Origin: Welwitschia mirabilis
Lineage: Eukaryota > Gnetophyta > Gnetopsida > Welwitschiales
Assembly: GCA_051453625.1 (NCBI GenBank)
Contig: JBOZIK010000001.1
Coordinates: 230,377,208-230,407,490, forward strand
Direction: 5' to 3'
DNA length: 30,283 bases
The notes below the pieces were generated by a model. It was not told where the DNA came from and searched no databases. It was given only the letters and a program-made list of their open reading frames with translations. Shown piece after piece: positions 10,047 through 20,852 of the stretch. The position numbers were made by a program, and so were the translations under genes. Each line of letters starts with the position of its first letter. Position 1 is the first letter of the stretch.

Positions 10047-11689
10047 TTAGGATCTCATGTACAATCTTTTCATGAATAATAAAAAGTATACACATTAACA
10101 AGAATGATCATAAAAATGGAATAGCTTAAATTACACATATTCATATAAATGAATTAAGTGGAATATTAAATAGTAGTAAATAATAGTTCATCCATTTAAC
10201 AATTAAGAAATCCAAGACCAAAGAAGTGTAGCAATGTTAGTCTCATGATGTATATTATGCATTAAAAAATATATTTTCTTTGTATCCAAGGTATTTTACT
10301 TATCAACATGGAGTCCTTACATAATTTTTGTTATCTGTTTCTTTTCTTGTTATTTTGCAAAGGCTTAAGGCTTATAATTTATTAAAGTCCTCTTTGATTT
10401 ACTCCATAGCCTTATTTTATTTTATATTTATTTTGTGTCTAGAGCACTGTGGGTATTTATAGAGTGAAATGGACCATATTCCCTAAATGGAATTGCAATT
10501 TTACATGCTTATTTAAATCATTTAATTCTTATAGAATACTCTGCATTTGCCCTTATATTTTTCAATTATATTGGAAATTATGTACTTTGATCTCTTGGAT
10601 ATCTTTTCCCTTTATATTATTTGTTTAATATTTCCCATGAACTTTGCTTATATAATAAACTTATTAAGTTTAGAACTTCTACTAGTATTAACTAATAGTA
10701 TAGGAAATTTGGTGAATTCTTTTATACTTCTTCTAGTGAAGGTATTTAGTTAGATGAAAACTTTACATAACAAAATGTAAATTAACATTAGTATACATAT
10801 TGTAATCCTTAGCTACATGACCAATCTTAACTAGTTAATCCTATTACTATATGATTAAAGTTTATAATCTTGTAGGTATTCAACCTTATGGGGCTAGTCT
10901 TTGCTCACTCTCAATTAATATCTTATTTGATTTATGCTTGTATAATCTTGGCATTATTTCACATATTTTGTCCTTGACTTATTAGGATTCAAGATGCTCT
11001 ATTATACATATTAATCTTAAAGTGGCAATTCAACTAAATTATACAAGCATAAGAACATAACAAAGGAGTGTAAGTGAAAGAGACTTATATTTTATGGGGT
11101 TATGCTTGAAAAATTTATACATAACATCTTTAGTGGTGAGTGTTATAGTATGGAGTGAGAAATTGTTATGTTGCAATAATTGATTTTATAGTCTAGCATA
11201 TTTTACTTTTGGTTAAATTAAGGTGGTTATTAAGATACTTATCTTATGAAATTGAATGGCTTTCAACCATATATAAGTATATTCAATCATGTCCTTAGAA
11301 ATTCTCTATAAAAGCAATTATGTGGTGTTTATATAAACCTTTCATGAAAGATATGCTAGTTCATAACATTTTTCATAATCAAGCAAGAATTACGATCTTT
11401 GTAAATTGGTAAAGATCATGTATAAAAAATAAATTTTAGTCAATTTTGATATACCTCTATAGTACAATTTTAAAACAAATGCAATGAAGTCAAAATAAGG
11501 AATAAAAAAAGAAGAGAATTTGTAGAGACTTAATCATTTAGACTTGAGAGGTAATTAGTATGACATGTATCATGATGATCAATATTATTGATTAATAAAA
11601 TTTTTTGACAACATTCCACATTATTCAACAATTTATATGGAATTAAAGAAAGACTTATTTGACAAAATCTTATTTAAGTTGCAAGTCAT

Positions 11690-11965
11690 TTGAAAGCTCT
11701 TTATAGATGGGTTTTGCATTAAGTTCCAAATAATAGACATTTTATATCCATAGTTACACAGTTAAGAATGGATATTCAACTAAATTATATACTTGAAGTT
11801 TGATTAATTTAAATTTTAATTCAAGAGAAAGTTGTACTCAGAGGATAGATGAAGAGAAATTCAACTTATAAAGTGCAATTATTAGGAGAGACAGAAGTAG
11901 AAGCTACTTGGAAATGAAAAATAGATGTATTATTGCTTAAGATTTGAGGATGAACCCTCTTAATA
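11690..11965 (+). pseudogene. Integrase tail and chromodomain remnant, copy A
   Basis: Chromoviruses end pol with a chromodomain that directs insertion to heterochromatin. Here the plus strand reads SIVTQLR, matching the VFHVSQL motif at the integrase C-terminus. It continues with QEKVVLRG, stop, MKRNSTYKVQLLGETEVEATWK, stop, KIDVLL. The EATW core is typical of plant chromodomains. A FEDE-like pol terminus (TTTGAGGATGAA) follows at about 11943-11954, and the LTR starts soon after. The frame has shifts and stops and is dead. The same reading exists in copy B. Confidence 0.72.
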
Positions 11966-12210
11966 AGTGAAGTAACATTACATTCAAACTTTAAAGGTCC
12001 AAATATTTAACTTAAAGTTTAATTAAAATAAAGTTTTTTGTTGTTATAGGGTCTACAAGATAATTTAGTTATTTCCCTTATCATTCTTATCATTGAGACC
12101 TAATTAGTGTGGAAAATTTATGCTATAATTTTTATTTTAATTCTATTTATTTTTTAATAGCCATAATATTATTCTTGTTATAAATCCTTAGTAATTTAAT
12201 TGTGATATTT

Positions 12211-12301
12211 AGTGGTTAAATTAGTGACTATGTTAAGGACTATGATAGTGGCTAAACTAGTGGTTAAAGTAGTGATCATGTTAGTGGATAAGTTAGTGGT
12301 T
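12211..12301 (+). repeat. Minisatellite in LTR A, TTAGTGGTTAAA-like
   Basis: About seven degenerate units of 12-15 bases around GTTAGTGGCTAA. The same array occurs at 19431-19521 in LTR B, so it was present before the two copies separated. The open frame over it (12212-12394) is a by-product of the repeat. Confidence 0.75.
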
Positions 12302-12460
12302 GCATTATTTTCCTTATTTAATTATTATACTTTTTCTTTACTTAAACATGGAAATTATATTTATAAGGTGGCTCATTTTTATGCCTTATTTTAATAAATG
12401 CATTATTATTTATTATAATTATTTATTATTCACCCAGTGGCCTAGCAAGGTAATGAAGTC

Positions 12461-12520
12461 TTCTTCACTTCCACCACTTTCACCACTTCCATCACATCCA
12501 CTACCTTCATCACCCTCTTC
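12461..12520 (+). repeat. CAC/TTC triplet-type repeat in LTR A
   Basis: A pyrimidine-rich run of imperfect CACTTCCAC and CATCAC units lies about 55 bases upstream of the TATA box. The matching run in LTR B is at 19641-19726. Confidence 0.75.
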
Positions 12521-12573
12521 TATGATAATGCCTATTCATGTTCTTGTGTCTTTTTACATCCTTCATTATCTCC

Positions 12574-12581
12574 TATAAATA
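12574..12581 (+). promoter_or_regulatory. LTR A TATA box
   Basis: TATAAATA in the context CTCCTATAAATAGGACC, conserved at 19781-19788 in LTR B. It is the likely U3 promoter of the element, pointing rightward. Confidence 0.7.
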
Positions 12582-12965
12582 GGACCTTATTTTCCTCTTA
12601 TTTCATATCTTAAAAAAACCCTCACTATTAAATATTGGTAACTTTAACTTGGAGCTTAGACGTCCTTGAAACTTTGGATCTTCAAAAGTTTTCAAATATT
12701 CATCTTAATATTTGTATGATTTTTTGTTTAGCTTATTTTTTATATGGTTCTTTACTTATTATTTTCTTGCATTTCCTTTCATTTCATAATGCTTGCATTT
12801 TGAGAAGCTTTATCTGGTATCTCTCATATTGTTGAAGCTTACAAGTTTATTTATAAATTGTACACCATGTTTAGGATTCTTTTACCTTAGACCTTATCCA
12901 TAGTGATTTAAGCTTGTAACCTTTTATTAACCTATATTGATATATTCTATATTGTTAAAAAACTT

Positions 12966-13050
12966 TTCTTAGAGAGTAGAGGGAGTAAATGGTCCCCTTT
13001 AAATGTATTATCCTACCTCTAGAGAGTAAAGGGAGTAAATGGTCCACTCT
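12966..13050 (+). repeat. Duplicated 26-bp motif in LTR A
   Basis: GAGAGTAGAGGGAGTAAATGGTCC is followed about 50 bases later by GAGAGTAAAGGGAGTAAATGGTCC. LTR B has the same pair at about 20178-20272, where the second copy is more diverged. It lies downstream of the TATA box, in the transcribed part of the LTR. Confidence 0.8.
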
Positions 13051-13746
13051 AGATGAGTGAAACTAGATAAATTAAAAAAATTTTCTTGATCATATCTTAT
13101 AATGCATTATAAATTATTTGATATTACATCTTGGATTGGTTGACATTGAATTCTTGGATTGTCTTGATCACATTTTAATTTTTATTAAGAACCCTATCTT
13201 ATGCATGAAATTCCATACCTAAAACTTATCATGGATCATACTGGGAACTATGAAGATTATAGTTCTCATGCCATGCTTCCAAGTTCAAGATCCATTATGA
13301 AAGAAGTCTTGAAAAGAGATAGCTGATTCAAGATGGATTAATTGTTATTTCATGTCATTGTTTAGATGCATGCAATTAAAGGATCTTAGATGTCCTTAAT
13401 AAAGTGTGTTATTCATATCAACATGAATATTATATTTAGATATATTTGTAGAAGTGATGTGGATATTTTGCAATGTATTTATCTCCCTTTCATTAAAATG
13501 ATTACAAGTGTTTAATGAAAAGGTTATATTCCTATGTGTGTTTTTATAGATTTATTATTATGATTAATAATTTAAGTCTTAGATTATGTATTCTTAAAAA
13601 ATGTGCAGTTGATATTATAAGCTTATATTATTAAGTGATTTAACATGATAATTTTTTAATTAATGTATAGTTCCTAGGAAATATTAAGAATGTTATATCT
13701 GGGTATCTGAGCAAGCTTGAAATTTTATATTATGGATTTTAGGACA

Positions 13747-13758
13747 TGGTATTAAAGC
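13747..13758 (+). other. Primer binding site, initiator tRNA-Met type
   Basis: TGGTATTAAAGC followed by CAAG. It matches the standard TGGTATCAGAGC site used by many plant LTR elements except for one C-to-T and one G-to-A change. It directly adjoins the CA end of LTR A, so it fixes both the LTR end and the plus orientation of the element. Confidence 0.8.
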
Positions 13759-16700
13759 CAAGTTTTGATTTCTGTAGGCATAATTATTATAATACCATTT
13801 ATGAAAAGTGTCTTATTAGAATATAAAGGATAGGATGACAATCTTAATTGCAAACCATTCGTAGTAGTAAGAGTAGTTTTAGAATTCTAAACCCCAAGAT
13901 TTCTAACCTTAAGTAGAGAATTAATAAGTATAAGAAGTAGCATATTTAACAAATGTTGTCTTATCTTAAAGTAAAGTAATGTATGATGGTGATTAACACT
14001 TATGAATCATGAGTATCTTTGTAAAAGCAAGTTAACATTACTAAATAATTAGAAATAGTATTAATGTATTATTGAGTTTTATATCTTTATAATAAAATCT
14101 AAAATATTAAAAATAAAAGGGAAAAAAACTACTATTGGATATGAACAAGTATTTTTTACATGAAGTATTACTACACTTAACATCCATTTTTAACATGTTT
14201 CCATCAAGTTGATTTCTTCCATAACATATCCTTCAATGATACCTTCATGGTTGTCCATGAAATTTAGATCATGAAAGGTATAGGTAACTACCCTTTCATT
14301 TCCTGCTCATTAATTCCTCCTTTAAAGGTAATATCCTCATTCTCATTATTCCATCCCTCCTCTTAGACCTCCTCAATGCCTTTTTTGAAAAAATACATTC
14401 TCAGTTTCTTTAATTAGCTTATAGATACTAATTTCAATAGCTAGCTCTTCATTCAAAATCCTCTAATGAATCAGTTGTTATGTGCTCTTGCCCACTTGCA
14501 TGTGATTGATATTATGCACTACAATATAAGGATAAAGAACATCCTTGTGGACATGTTGGACACTCTTAGTTTGATGGATTTTGGAAATAGCTATAGCTAC
14601 ATTATGTTAGAGATCACTCTTAGTGAGTGACAAGCATTTGTACATAAAGGCCATTGATGTGTGGTTCCTTAACTATATCTTTATGAAGATTCTTTCTTAA
14701 TAGCAACTTAGCTAGGTGCTATTTGAGCAACTAAACTATAATAGTTCTTCTAGCCATAATGCTAATTGCTATTTTGAACTTGTGGCCATGTGAGAAAATG
14801 TTTTTCTCCTGATATCTTTAAAATATCAAGGTATCTGCATGATAATACATGATAAGGAATTATAACAAAAGTGTTTTAGTGTGGATCATGGGAATTGGAT
14901 TCATAACCCTTATTAAATACTTAGGTTTGATCCTTTTGAGATGAATTTCGAGCTCTGAGAATCCATTAGTATCATAAATATTTTAGCTCTCCTATTTATT
15001 ATCATCATTGTGAGATCTTTTAATTATCTAAAATTCAATATCTTTCTAAAATTCATTCTAACCATCTTATTCCATGCCATCTTTTGCAAACCTTCAATAT
15101 AGAAAAGACAAAATCAGGCTGGAAATTTGAGAAAAAAGTTCAATCAAGTTACTGGTGTATTTTCAACACAATATCTTCAATCAAACCTTTTTCTTTTATT
15201 TTTTAATTAATTTACTTTGATCCTGTTATCAAATAATAATCCATCTCTGGTGAAGCCTTAAGTTTTAATTATGGAAAAATACAAAAAGGAGCATGGTCAT
15301 AGGTTCTATACATTAATGCAACTTTTCTATCAATCTGAGTTTATTTTTCCTATGCATTATGTTAAATCCTCAGGAGTCAAAGAACATAAGGCTTATATTT
15401 CATCTCCATGCTTAAAGACATGGTATGGTACTCCTACACATGGGATCTTTACTTAGAGATGAGAAAAACTAAAATCATTTTAATACTATATATTTTCAAA
15501 TGCGTTTGATGTAGTTAGAGAATAAAAGCTATGAGAATGAGTTGTTATTATTATATCAATTACAATAAAATGAAGAATTGAGAATAATGGAGTTAATTGA
15601 GCTAACAAGTTATCTAAACTACTAACTGAGATGATTGTTAGATTTAAAGTAAATCATAGTTTGTGGTTAGATAAGAAATACATTATTGTTTGTGCTTTTT
15701 TTTTTCTGCAAAAGCTAGAGAACCAAGGAAATTATGAAATCTCTTAATGAGAGTGGAAGACTTAACTTTTCTACTTTGCTCAAGTAGCATAGTCCAATAG
15801 TTATTCCATGAAGTGTTTTATTAAGTAATAATGGAGATTATAGAGTTAAAATAAATTCTTCACCTAGTCTATCAATCTTAGTATAAGCATAAATGAGTTT
15901 AGTGTTAACCTTTGGTTCTTAAAATTTACTTCTAACCTCGATAATTATTTTATCAAGTCATGATAAATATCAACTTACCTATCTGCCCTGATCATATCAT
16001 GAAACTATGTCATATTTTTTTCCCAAATTAATGACTTAATTTCATCACTAATCAAACCATCTCTAAGTTGAGCTTTTATGACTTAACCCTGGACTTCATC
16101 TTTCTCAATATAATTAGTAAACTTAATATCTTAAGAAATACTTTTGATGTTATTCAAAAGAACATCAACTACCTAAACATTAGGATTAAACTTTTTAAAA
16201 ATAAAAAAAAAATCTTATTCATACAACTTGGTTGCAACTGCAATCTCTCCTATTATAGGGCCAACAAAGATGTCACATTTATTTATATAATACATTGTCC
16301 TTAACTTGTTAGCCATGCTAGACATTAATATGAGTAGATTTTAAAGATTTCTATTTTCAATAAAGGCTTTAAAAATGAAATGTACCTTTTAAAGATGAAA
16401 CAGACCTTTTAAAGAGTGTATTTATTAAAACTTTAATGATGAATTCTCAGGATTTTTTTAGTAAATGATTAGATTAAGGAATAAAGTGATAAGTTTTTGC
16501 AATTCTTTGATAAAGATGAGAATTTTTCCATTTTCATTAGGAGTAAGATGTGCAAAGATGACATATTTACTTGTTAGGAAGTGCAATATAGCAAAAGGAA
16601 ATTTAAAAGTTAGGTTCTTAATTTTAGCACATATGCTTTATAGATAGACCCTATATCTAGAAATGCATGGAGTTATTGAAAGGATTGAGAAATAAAGTGA

Positions 16701-17215
16701 TAGAAAACATGATAATACTATTACTTAGATTTAGTGTAAACCACATCATATGCATCTCTTTCATGATCATATCCATGCCAAATTACTTTTCTCTCTTCTA
16801 TCATAAGTGAGTAATGAACTTTGAAGGTCATTCATTTAGGGACCTATAAATATCTTGTAGTTCCTTCAAAATTCATAGAAATAGAAATCTAAATGAACAA
16901 CTTTAGTACTCTATCTTGTCTTCTCATTATTAATTATAACTCTTACCATACTAAAATTATTAGTCTCCTTTAACATAATTAAAATAAAGCCCTCATGTTT
17001 TAAGATGAAATTACTTAAAAGTGTGGTTATGGTCTAGGAGAGTTGATGGAAATGGTGGTTAGTGTTTGAATGCAATGGACCTTATAGAAGATCATTGTAG
17101 TATTATTTTAATGGCTTGTTAACTCTTACCATTTGATATATAAATGATTATTATTAATGTCATCCATGTAAAGTGATTTTTAAGCTGTGCATTACCTATA
17201 TATCATTCTCATATA
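13759..17215. other. Internal region of the chromovirus, unclassified
   Basis: This is the part between the PBS and direct repeat block B. A chromovirus should carry gag, protease and RT on the plus strand here, but I see none. Instead the minus strand looks more coding-like: at about 14300-14170 (HDLNFMDNHEGIIEGYVMEE) and about 15110-14930 (PDFVFSILKVCKRWHG in one frame). Either the interior was replaced, another element inserted in reverse, or the element is non-autonomous. The short plus-strand frames at 15271-15456, 16068-16304 and 16465-16647 have no family features. Confidence 0.45.
15930..16240 (-). pseudogene. Possible gag-like remnant, minus strand
   Basis: Read in one frame on the minus strand, this region gives KKFNPNV, stop, VVDVLLNNIKSIS, stop, DIKFTNYIEKDEVQG, stop, VIKAQLRDGLISDEIKSLIWEKNMT, stop, FHDMIRADR, stop, VDIYHDLI. 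All stops are TAA or TAG. The alternation of helical, charged segments is reminiscent of retrotransposon gag, but I cannot name a family. Its direction is opposite to the surrounding LTRs. It could be an antisense ORF, a nested fragment or chance. Confidence 0.3.
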
Positions 17216-18899
17216 TAGGATCTCATGGATAATCTTTTCATGACTAATAAAAAGTATACACATTAATAAGAATGACCATTAAAATGGAGTAGGTTAAATT
17301 GCACATCTTCCATAAATGACTTAAATGGAATATTGTATAGTAGTAAGGAATAGTTTATGCATTTAACCATTAAGAAATCCAAAACTAAAGGAGTCTAGTA
17401 ATGTTCATCTCATGATGTGCATTATGCCTAAATGAACATATTTGCTTTTTATTTTATAAAAGTTATTTTACTTATCAACATGAAGTCCTTACATAATTTT
17501 TATTATCTCTTACTTTTCTTATTATTTTGCAAAGTCTTAAGGCTTACATTGTACTAAAAGTCCTCTTTGATTTACTCCATAGCTTTATTATGTTTTATTT
17601 TTTATTTTTTTTGTGTCTAGAGTACTATCTATGTCTATAGAGTGAAATGGATCATATTTCTTTGATGGAACTACAATTTTTCATGCTTATTCAAATCATT
17701 AAATTCTTATATAATACTCTACATTTATCCTTCTAATTTTTAATTAGATCAGAAAATCATGAACTTTGATCTCTTGGATATCTTTTCCCTTTATAATATT
17801 TGTTTAATGTTTGTCATGGTCTTTTCTTATATAATAAACTTACTAAGTTTATAAGTTATAATAGTATTAAATAATAGCATAGCTATTTCCATAACTTTTT
17901 TTATAGTTATTATAGTAAAGGTATTCAGTTAGATGATCTAAATTTATTTTTCAAAGGAAAACTTTATTGAAAAAAATATAAATTACAATTAGTATCATAT
18001 TTTAATCATTAGCTAGATGACAAGTCTTAACTAATTTATCCTATTACTATATGATTAAAGTTTGTAATCTTATGGGTATTCAATGTTATGGGGCTAGACT
18101 TTACTCACTATCAATTAATCTCTTGTTTGATCTATGATTGTGTAACCTTGACCTTATTTTACACATTTTTGGTTTGACATATTAGGCTTCAAGATGTTAT
18201 ATTGTACATGTTAAAGAGGTATTGAAATTCAACTAGATTATACAAGAAGAAGTATTAAAGAGGCATTGAAAAAAGCACATATCTAAGGAGCCTAAGTAAA
18301 AAAGACTTACATTTTATAAGCTTAAGCTTGAGAAATTTCTACATAACATCTTTAGAAGTAAGATCATTGTCTAGTATTAGAAATTATTATGTTGTAATAA
18401 TTAATTTTATAGTTCTACATATTTTTGTTTTGGTCAAAGTAAGGTGGTCATTGAGATATTTAGCTTATGAAATTAAATGGCTTTCAACCATATATAATTA
18501 TATTCAAATGTGTTCTTATAAATTATCTACAAAAGCAATTATGTAATTTTTATCTAAACCCCTCATGAAAGATATGCTAGTTCATAACATTTTCTATAAT
18601 CAAGTAAGCATTATGATCTTAGGAAATAGGGAAAGACTAGGTACAACAAAAGAATTTTAGTTAATTTTGGAGTTGATATGCATATATAGTGTAACTTTAT
18701 AGCAAATGCAATGAAATAAAAATGAAGAATAAAAGAAGAAGAGAATTTGTAGAGGCTTCATCATTTAGATTCTAGAGGCAATTCATATGACACGTATTAT
18801 GATGTTTAATATTATTGATTAATACATTTTATGGATAAAATTCATGTTATTCAACAATTTATATGGCATTGAACAAGAACTTTTTAATAAAATCTTATT

Positions 18900-19177
18900 T
18901 AAGTTGCAAGTCATTTAAAAGCTTTTTAGAAATGGATTTTATATTAAGTTCTAAATAATAGAAATTTGGTATTCATAGTTACACAGTTAAGAAGTGGATA
19001 TTTAACTAAACTTTCAGTTAAAGTTTAACCAATTTAAATTTTAATTTAATAGAAATTTGTACTCAGAGGAAGAGAAATTCAACTTATAAAGTGTAATAAT
19101 TAGGAGAGATAGAAGTATAACCTACTTGGAAATAGAAAATCAATGTATTGAATCTCAAGTTTTAAGGATGAAATGTC
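18900..19177 (+). pseudogene. Integrase tail and chromodomain remnant, copy B
   Basis: The plus strand reads NLVFIVTQLRSGYLTKLSVKV from about 18963, a better preserved form of the VFHVSQL motif than in copy A. Stops follow, then KFVLRG and LGEIEV, stop, PTWK, stop, KINVL, the chromodomain core (usually EATWE). A TTTTAAGGATGAA end corresponds to FEDE. Stops again stand where Gln, Trp or Glu would be. The polypurine tract and LTR start follow within 30 bases, which is the normal 3' layout of a Tekay/Del-type chromovirus. Confidence 0.72.
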
Positions 19178-19193
19178 TTAAGGGATGGATTAA
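19178..19193 (+). other. Polypurine tract of the chromovirus
   Basis: TTAAGGGATGGATTAA lies directly before the TG of LTR B. Plus-strand DNA synthesis in LTR elements starts from such a tract. The equivalent in copy A (TTAATAAGTGAAGTAA) has lost several G residues to A. Confidence 0.6.
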
Positions 19194-19430
19194 TGTCATG
19201 TCTAGAGTTTTAACGTCTAATAATTTAGCTTAAAAATTTAATCAAAATAAATTTTTTTTGTTGTTATATGGTCCATAAGCTAATTTAGTTATTGCACTTA
19301 TTATTCTTATCATTGAGATATAATTATTATGGAAAATTTATGCTATAATTTTTATTTTAACTCCTTTTATTTTATAATAGCCATAATATTATTCTTTTTG
19401 TAAATCCTTGATAATATAATTGTGATATTT

Positions 19431-19521
19431 AGTGGTTAAATTAGTAATTGTTAATGGCTATGGTAATGGCTAAAGTAGTGGTAAAAGTAGTGCTCATGTT
19501 AGTGGATAAGTTAGTGGCTAC
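19431..19521 (+). repeat. Minisatellite in LTR B, TTAGTGGTTAAA-like
   Basis: Equivalent to the array at 12211-12301, with unit losses and substitutions. Confidence 0.72.
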
Positions 19522-19640
19522 ATTATTTTTCCTTATTTAATTATTGTTTTTTTAATTTAAATATAGAAATTAGATTTATGATATGGATTATTCTTATATT
19601 TTATTTTAATAATTGCATTATTATTTATTATAACAAAATT

Positions 19641-19726
19641 CCCATCACTTTCATCACCTTTACCATTTCCACCAAATTCACCACCTTCATCACTTCTATC
19701 ACATCCATTACCTTCACAATCCTCTT
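19641..19726 (+). repeat. CATCAC/TTC triplet-type repeat in LTR B
   Basis: Imperfect run of CATCACTTTCATCACC-like units, longer than its counterpart at 12461-12520. The open frame at 19578-19820 over it is a by-product. Confidence 0.72.
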
Positions 19727-19780
19727 TTATAATGGTGTCTTTTTACATTCTTATGCCTTTTCACATCCTTCATCCTCTCT

Positions 19781-19788
19781 TATAAATA
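19781..19788 (+). promoter_or_regulatory. LTR B TATA box
   Basis: TATAAATA in the context CTCTTATAAATAGGACC, conserved with LTR A. Confidence 0.68.
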
Positions 19789-20852
19789 GGACCTTCTTTT
19801 CTGCTTATTTCATATCTTGAGAAAGCCTTCGCTATCAAATTTTAGTCACTTCAACTTGGAGCTTAGAACTCCTTGGAACTTTGGATCTCTAGAAGTTTTC
19901 AAATCTTTATCTTAATTTTGGTATGGCTTTTGGTTTATTCTATTTATCATATGATTCTTTACTTACTTATTTTCTTGCATTTCCTTTTCATTTTGTAATG
20001 CTTACATTCTTAAAAGCTTTATTTGGTATCTCACATATTGTTAAAGCTTATAAGTTTGTTTATAAATCGTAAACCATGTTTAGGATTCTTTTACCTCAGC
20101 CACTACCCATATTAATTTAAGATTGTAACCTTTTATTGACCTATATTGATATATTTTGAATTGCTAAAAAATCCTGCTTAGAAAGTAAAGGGAGTAAATG
20201 GTCCCCTTAAGATGTATTAAGCTGAATTACTATAAATTACCTCTAGATAGTAAAGGAAGTTAATGGCCTCCTTTCAATGAGTGCAACTAGATAAACTAAA
20301 AACGTTATTTTGTTTATATCTTCCAATTCATTTTGAATTATTTGATAGTATATCTTAGATTCTTTAGCATTGCATTCTTGAATTATCTTGATCACATTTC
20401 AAGTTTTCTTGAGAATCCTATCTTGTATGTGAAATCACCTACCTAAACCTTACCCTAAACCATACTAGAAACTATGAAGGTTATAGTTCTCATGTCATGC
20501 TTGCATGTATAGGACCTACTATAAAAGAAGTATTAGAAAGAACTAGCTGATGCAAGATAGATTGAGTGCTATTTCATGATTATTGTTTAGATGCATATAG
20601 CTGAAGGACCTTGGATGTCCTAAATAAATTTTATTACTTATGTGAACATGAATGTTATATTTAGATATTTCTAAAGAAGTGATATAAATATTTTGCAATG
20701 CACTTATCTTTCTTTCATTGGAAGGATTACAAGTATTTAATGTAAAGATTATGTACCTATGTGTGTTTTATAGATTTATTATTATGATCCAATATCTAAG
20801 TCTTAGATTATATATTCTTAAATAATATGTAGTTGATATTATAATATTATAT

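Larger units (their letters stand above)
10048..13631 (+). repeat. Direct repeat block A (copy of 17216-20852)
   Basis: This roughly 3.6 kb block is repeated in the same orientation at 17216-20852, about 80-85% identical by eye with small indels. Both copies start with TAGGATCTCATG and run to GTTGATATTATAA. The block covers the 3' internal part of a chromovirus (10048-11975) and most of its LTR (from 11976). The part at 10048-11600 has no domain I can name. The open frames seen there, such as 10547-10753, are short and hydrophobic and look like chance. Confidence 0.92.
11976..13746 (+). mobile_element. Chromovirus LTR, copy A (complete)
   Basis: The LTR is bounded on the left by the end of the chromodomain frame and on the right by a PBS at 13747, and ends in CA at 13745-13746. 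By alignment with copy B its start corresponds to TGTCATGTCTAGAG, but here the first two bases are CA. It contains a TATAAATA box at 12574, two minisatellites and a duplicated AGTAAAGGGAGTAAATGGTCC-like motif. It is both preceded and followed by internal sequence, so it is shared by two element units. Confidence 0.8.
17216..20852 (+). repeat. Direct repeat block B (copy of 10048-13631)
   Basis: This is the second copy, in the same orientation as block A, holding the 3' internal part and the LTR. It begins with TAGGATCTCATG. Similarity stops at about 20852, where the copia-like element begins. About 115 bases of LTR present in copy A (13632-13746) are missing here. The left boundary has no matching sequence upstream of copy A, because a gypsy LTR end lies there. 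Confidence 0.92.
19194..20852 (+). mobile_element. Chromovirus LTR, copy B (3' truncated)
   Basis: It starts TGTCATGTCTAGAG, which would be TGTCACGTCCGGAG before CpG decay. It follows a polypurine tract and the chromodomain, so it acts as the 3' LTR of the unit beginning at 11976. It carries the same minisatellites and TATA box as copy A. The last roughly 115 bases are cut off by the element that begins at about 20853. Confidence 0.78.

Noticed and set aside
18328-18546. 72-codon plus-strand frame in repeat block B
   Set aside because: The equivalent stretch in block A is interrupted by stops, and no domain is visible.
10048-20852. Reading the two 3.6 kb blocks as whole LTRs of one LARD element
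   Set aside because: Each block has chromodomain sequence in its first half and an LTR start (polypurine tract, TGTCA) inside it, so only the second half is LTR.
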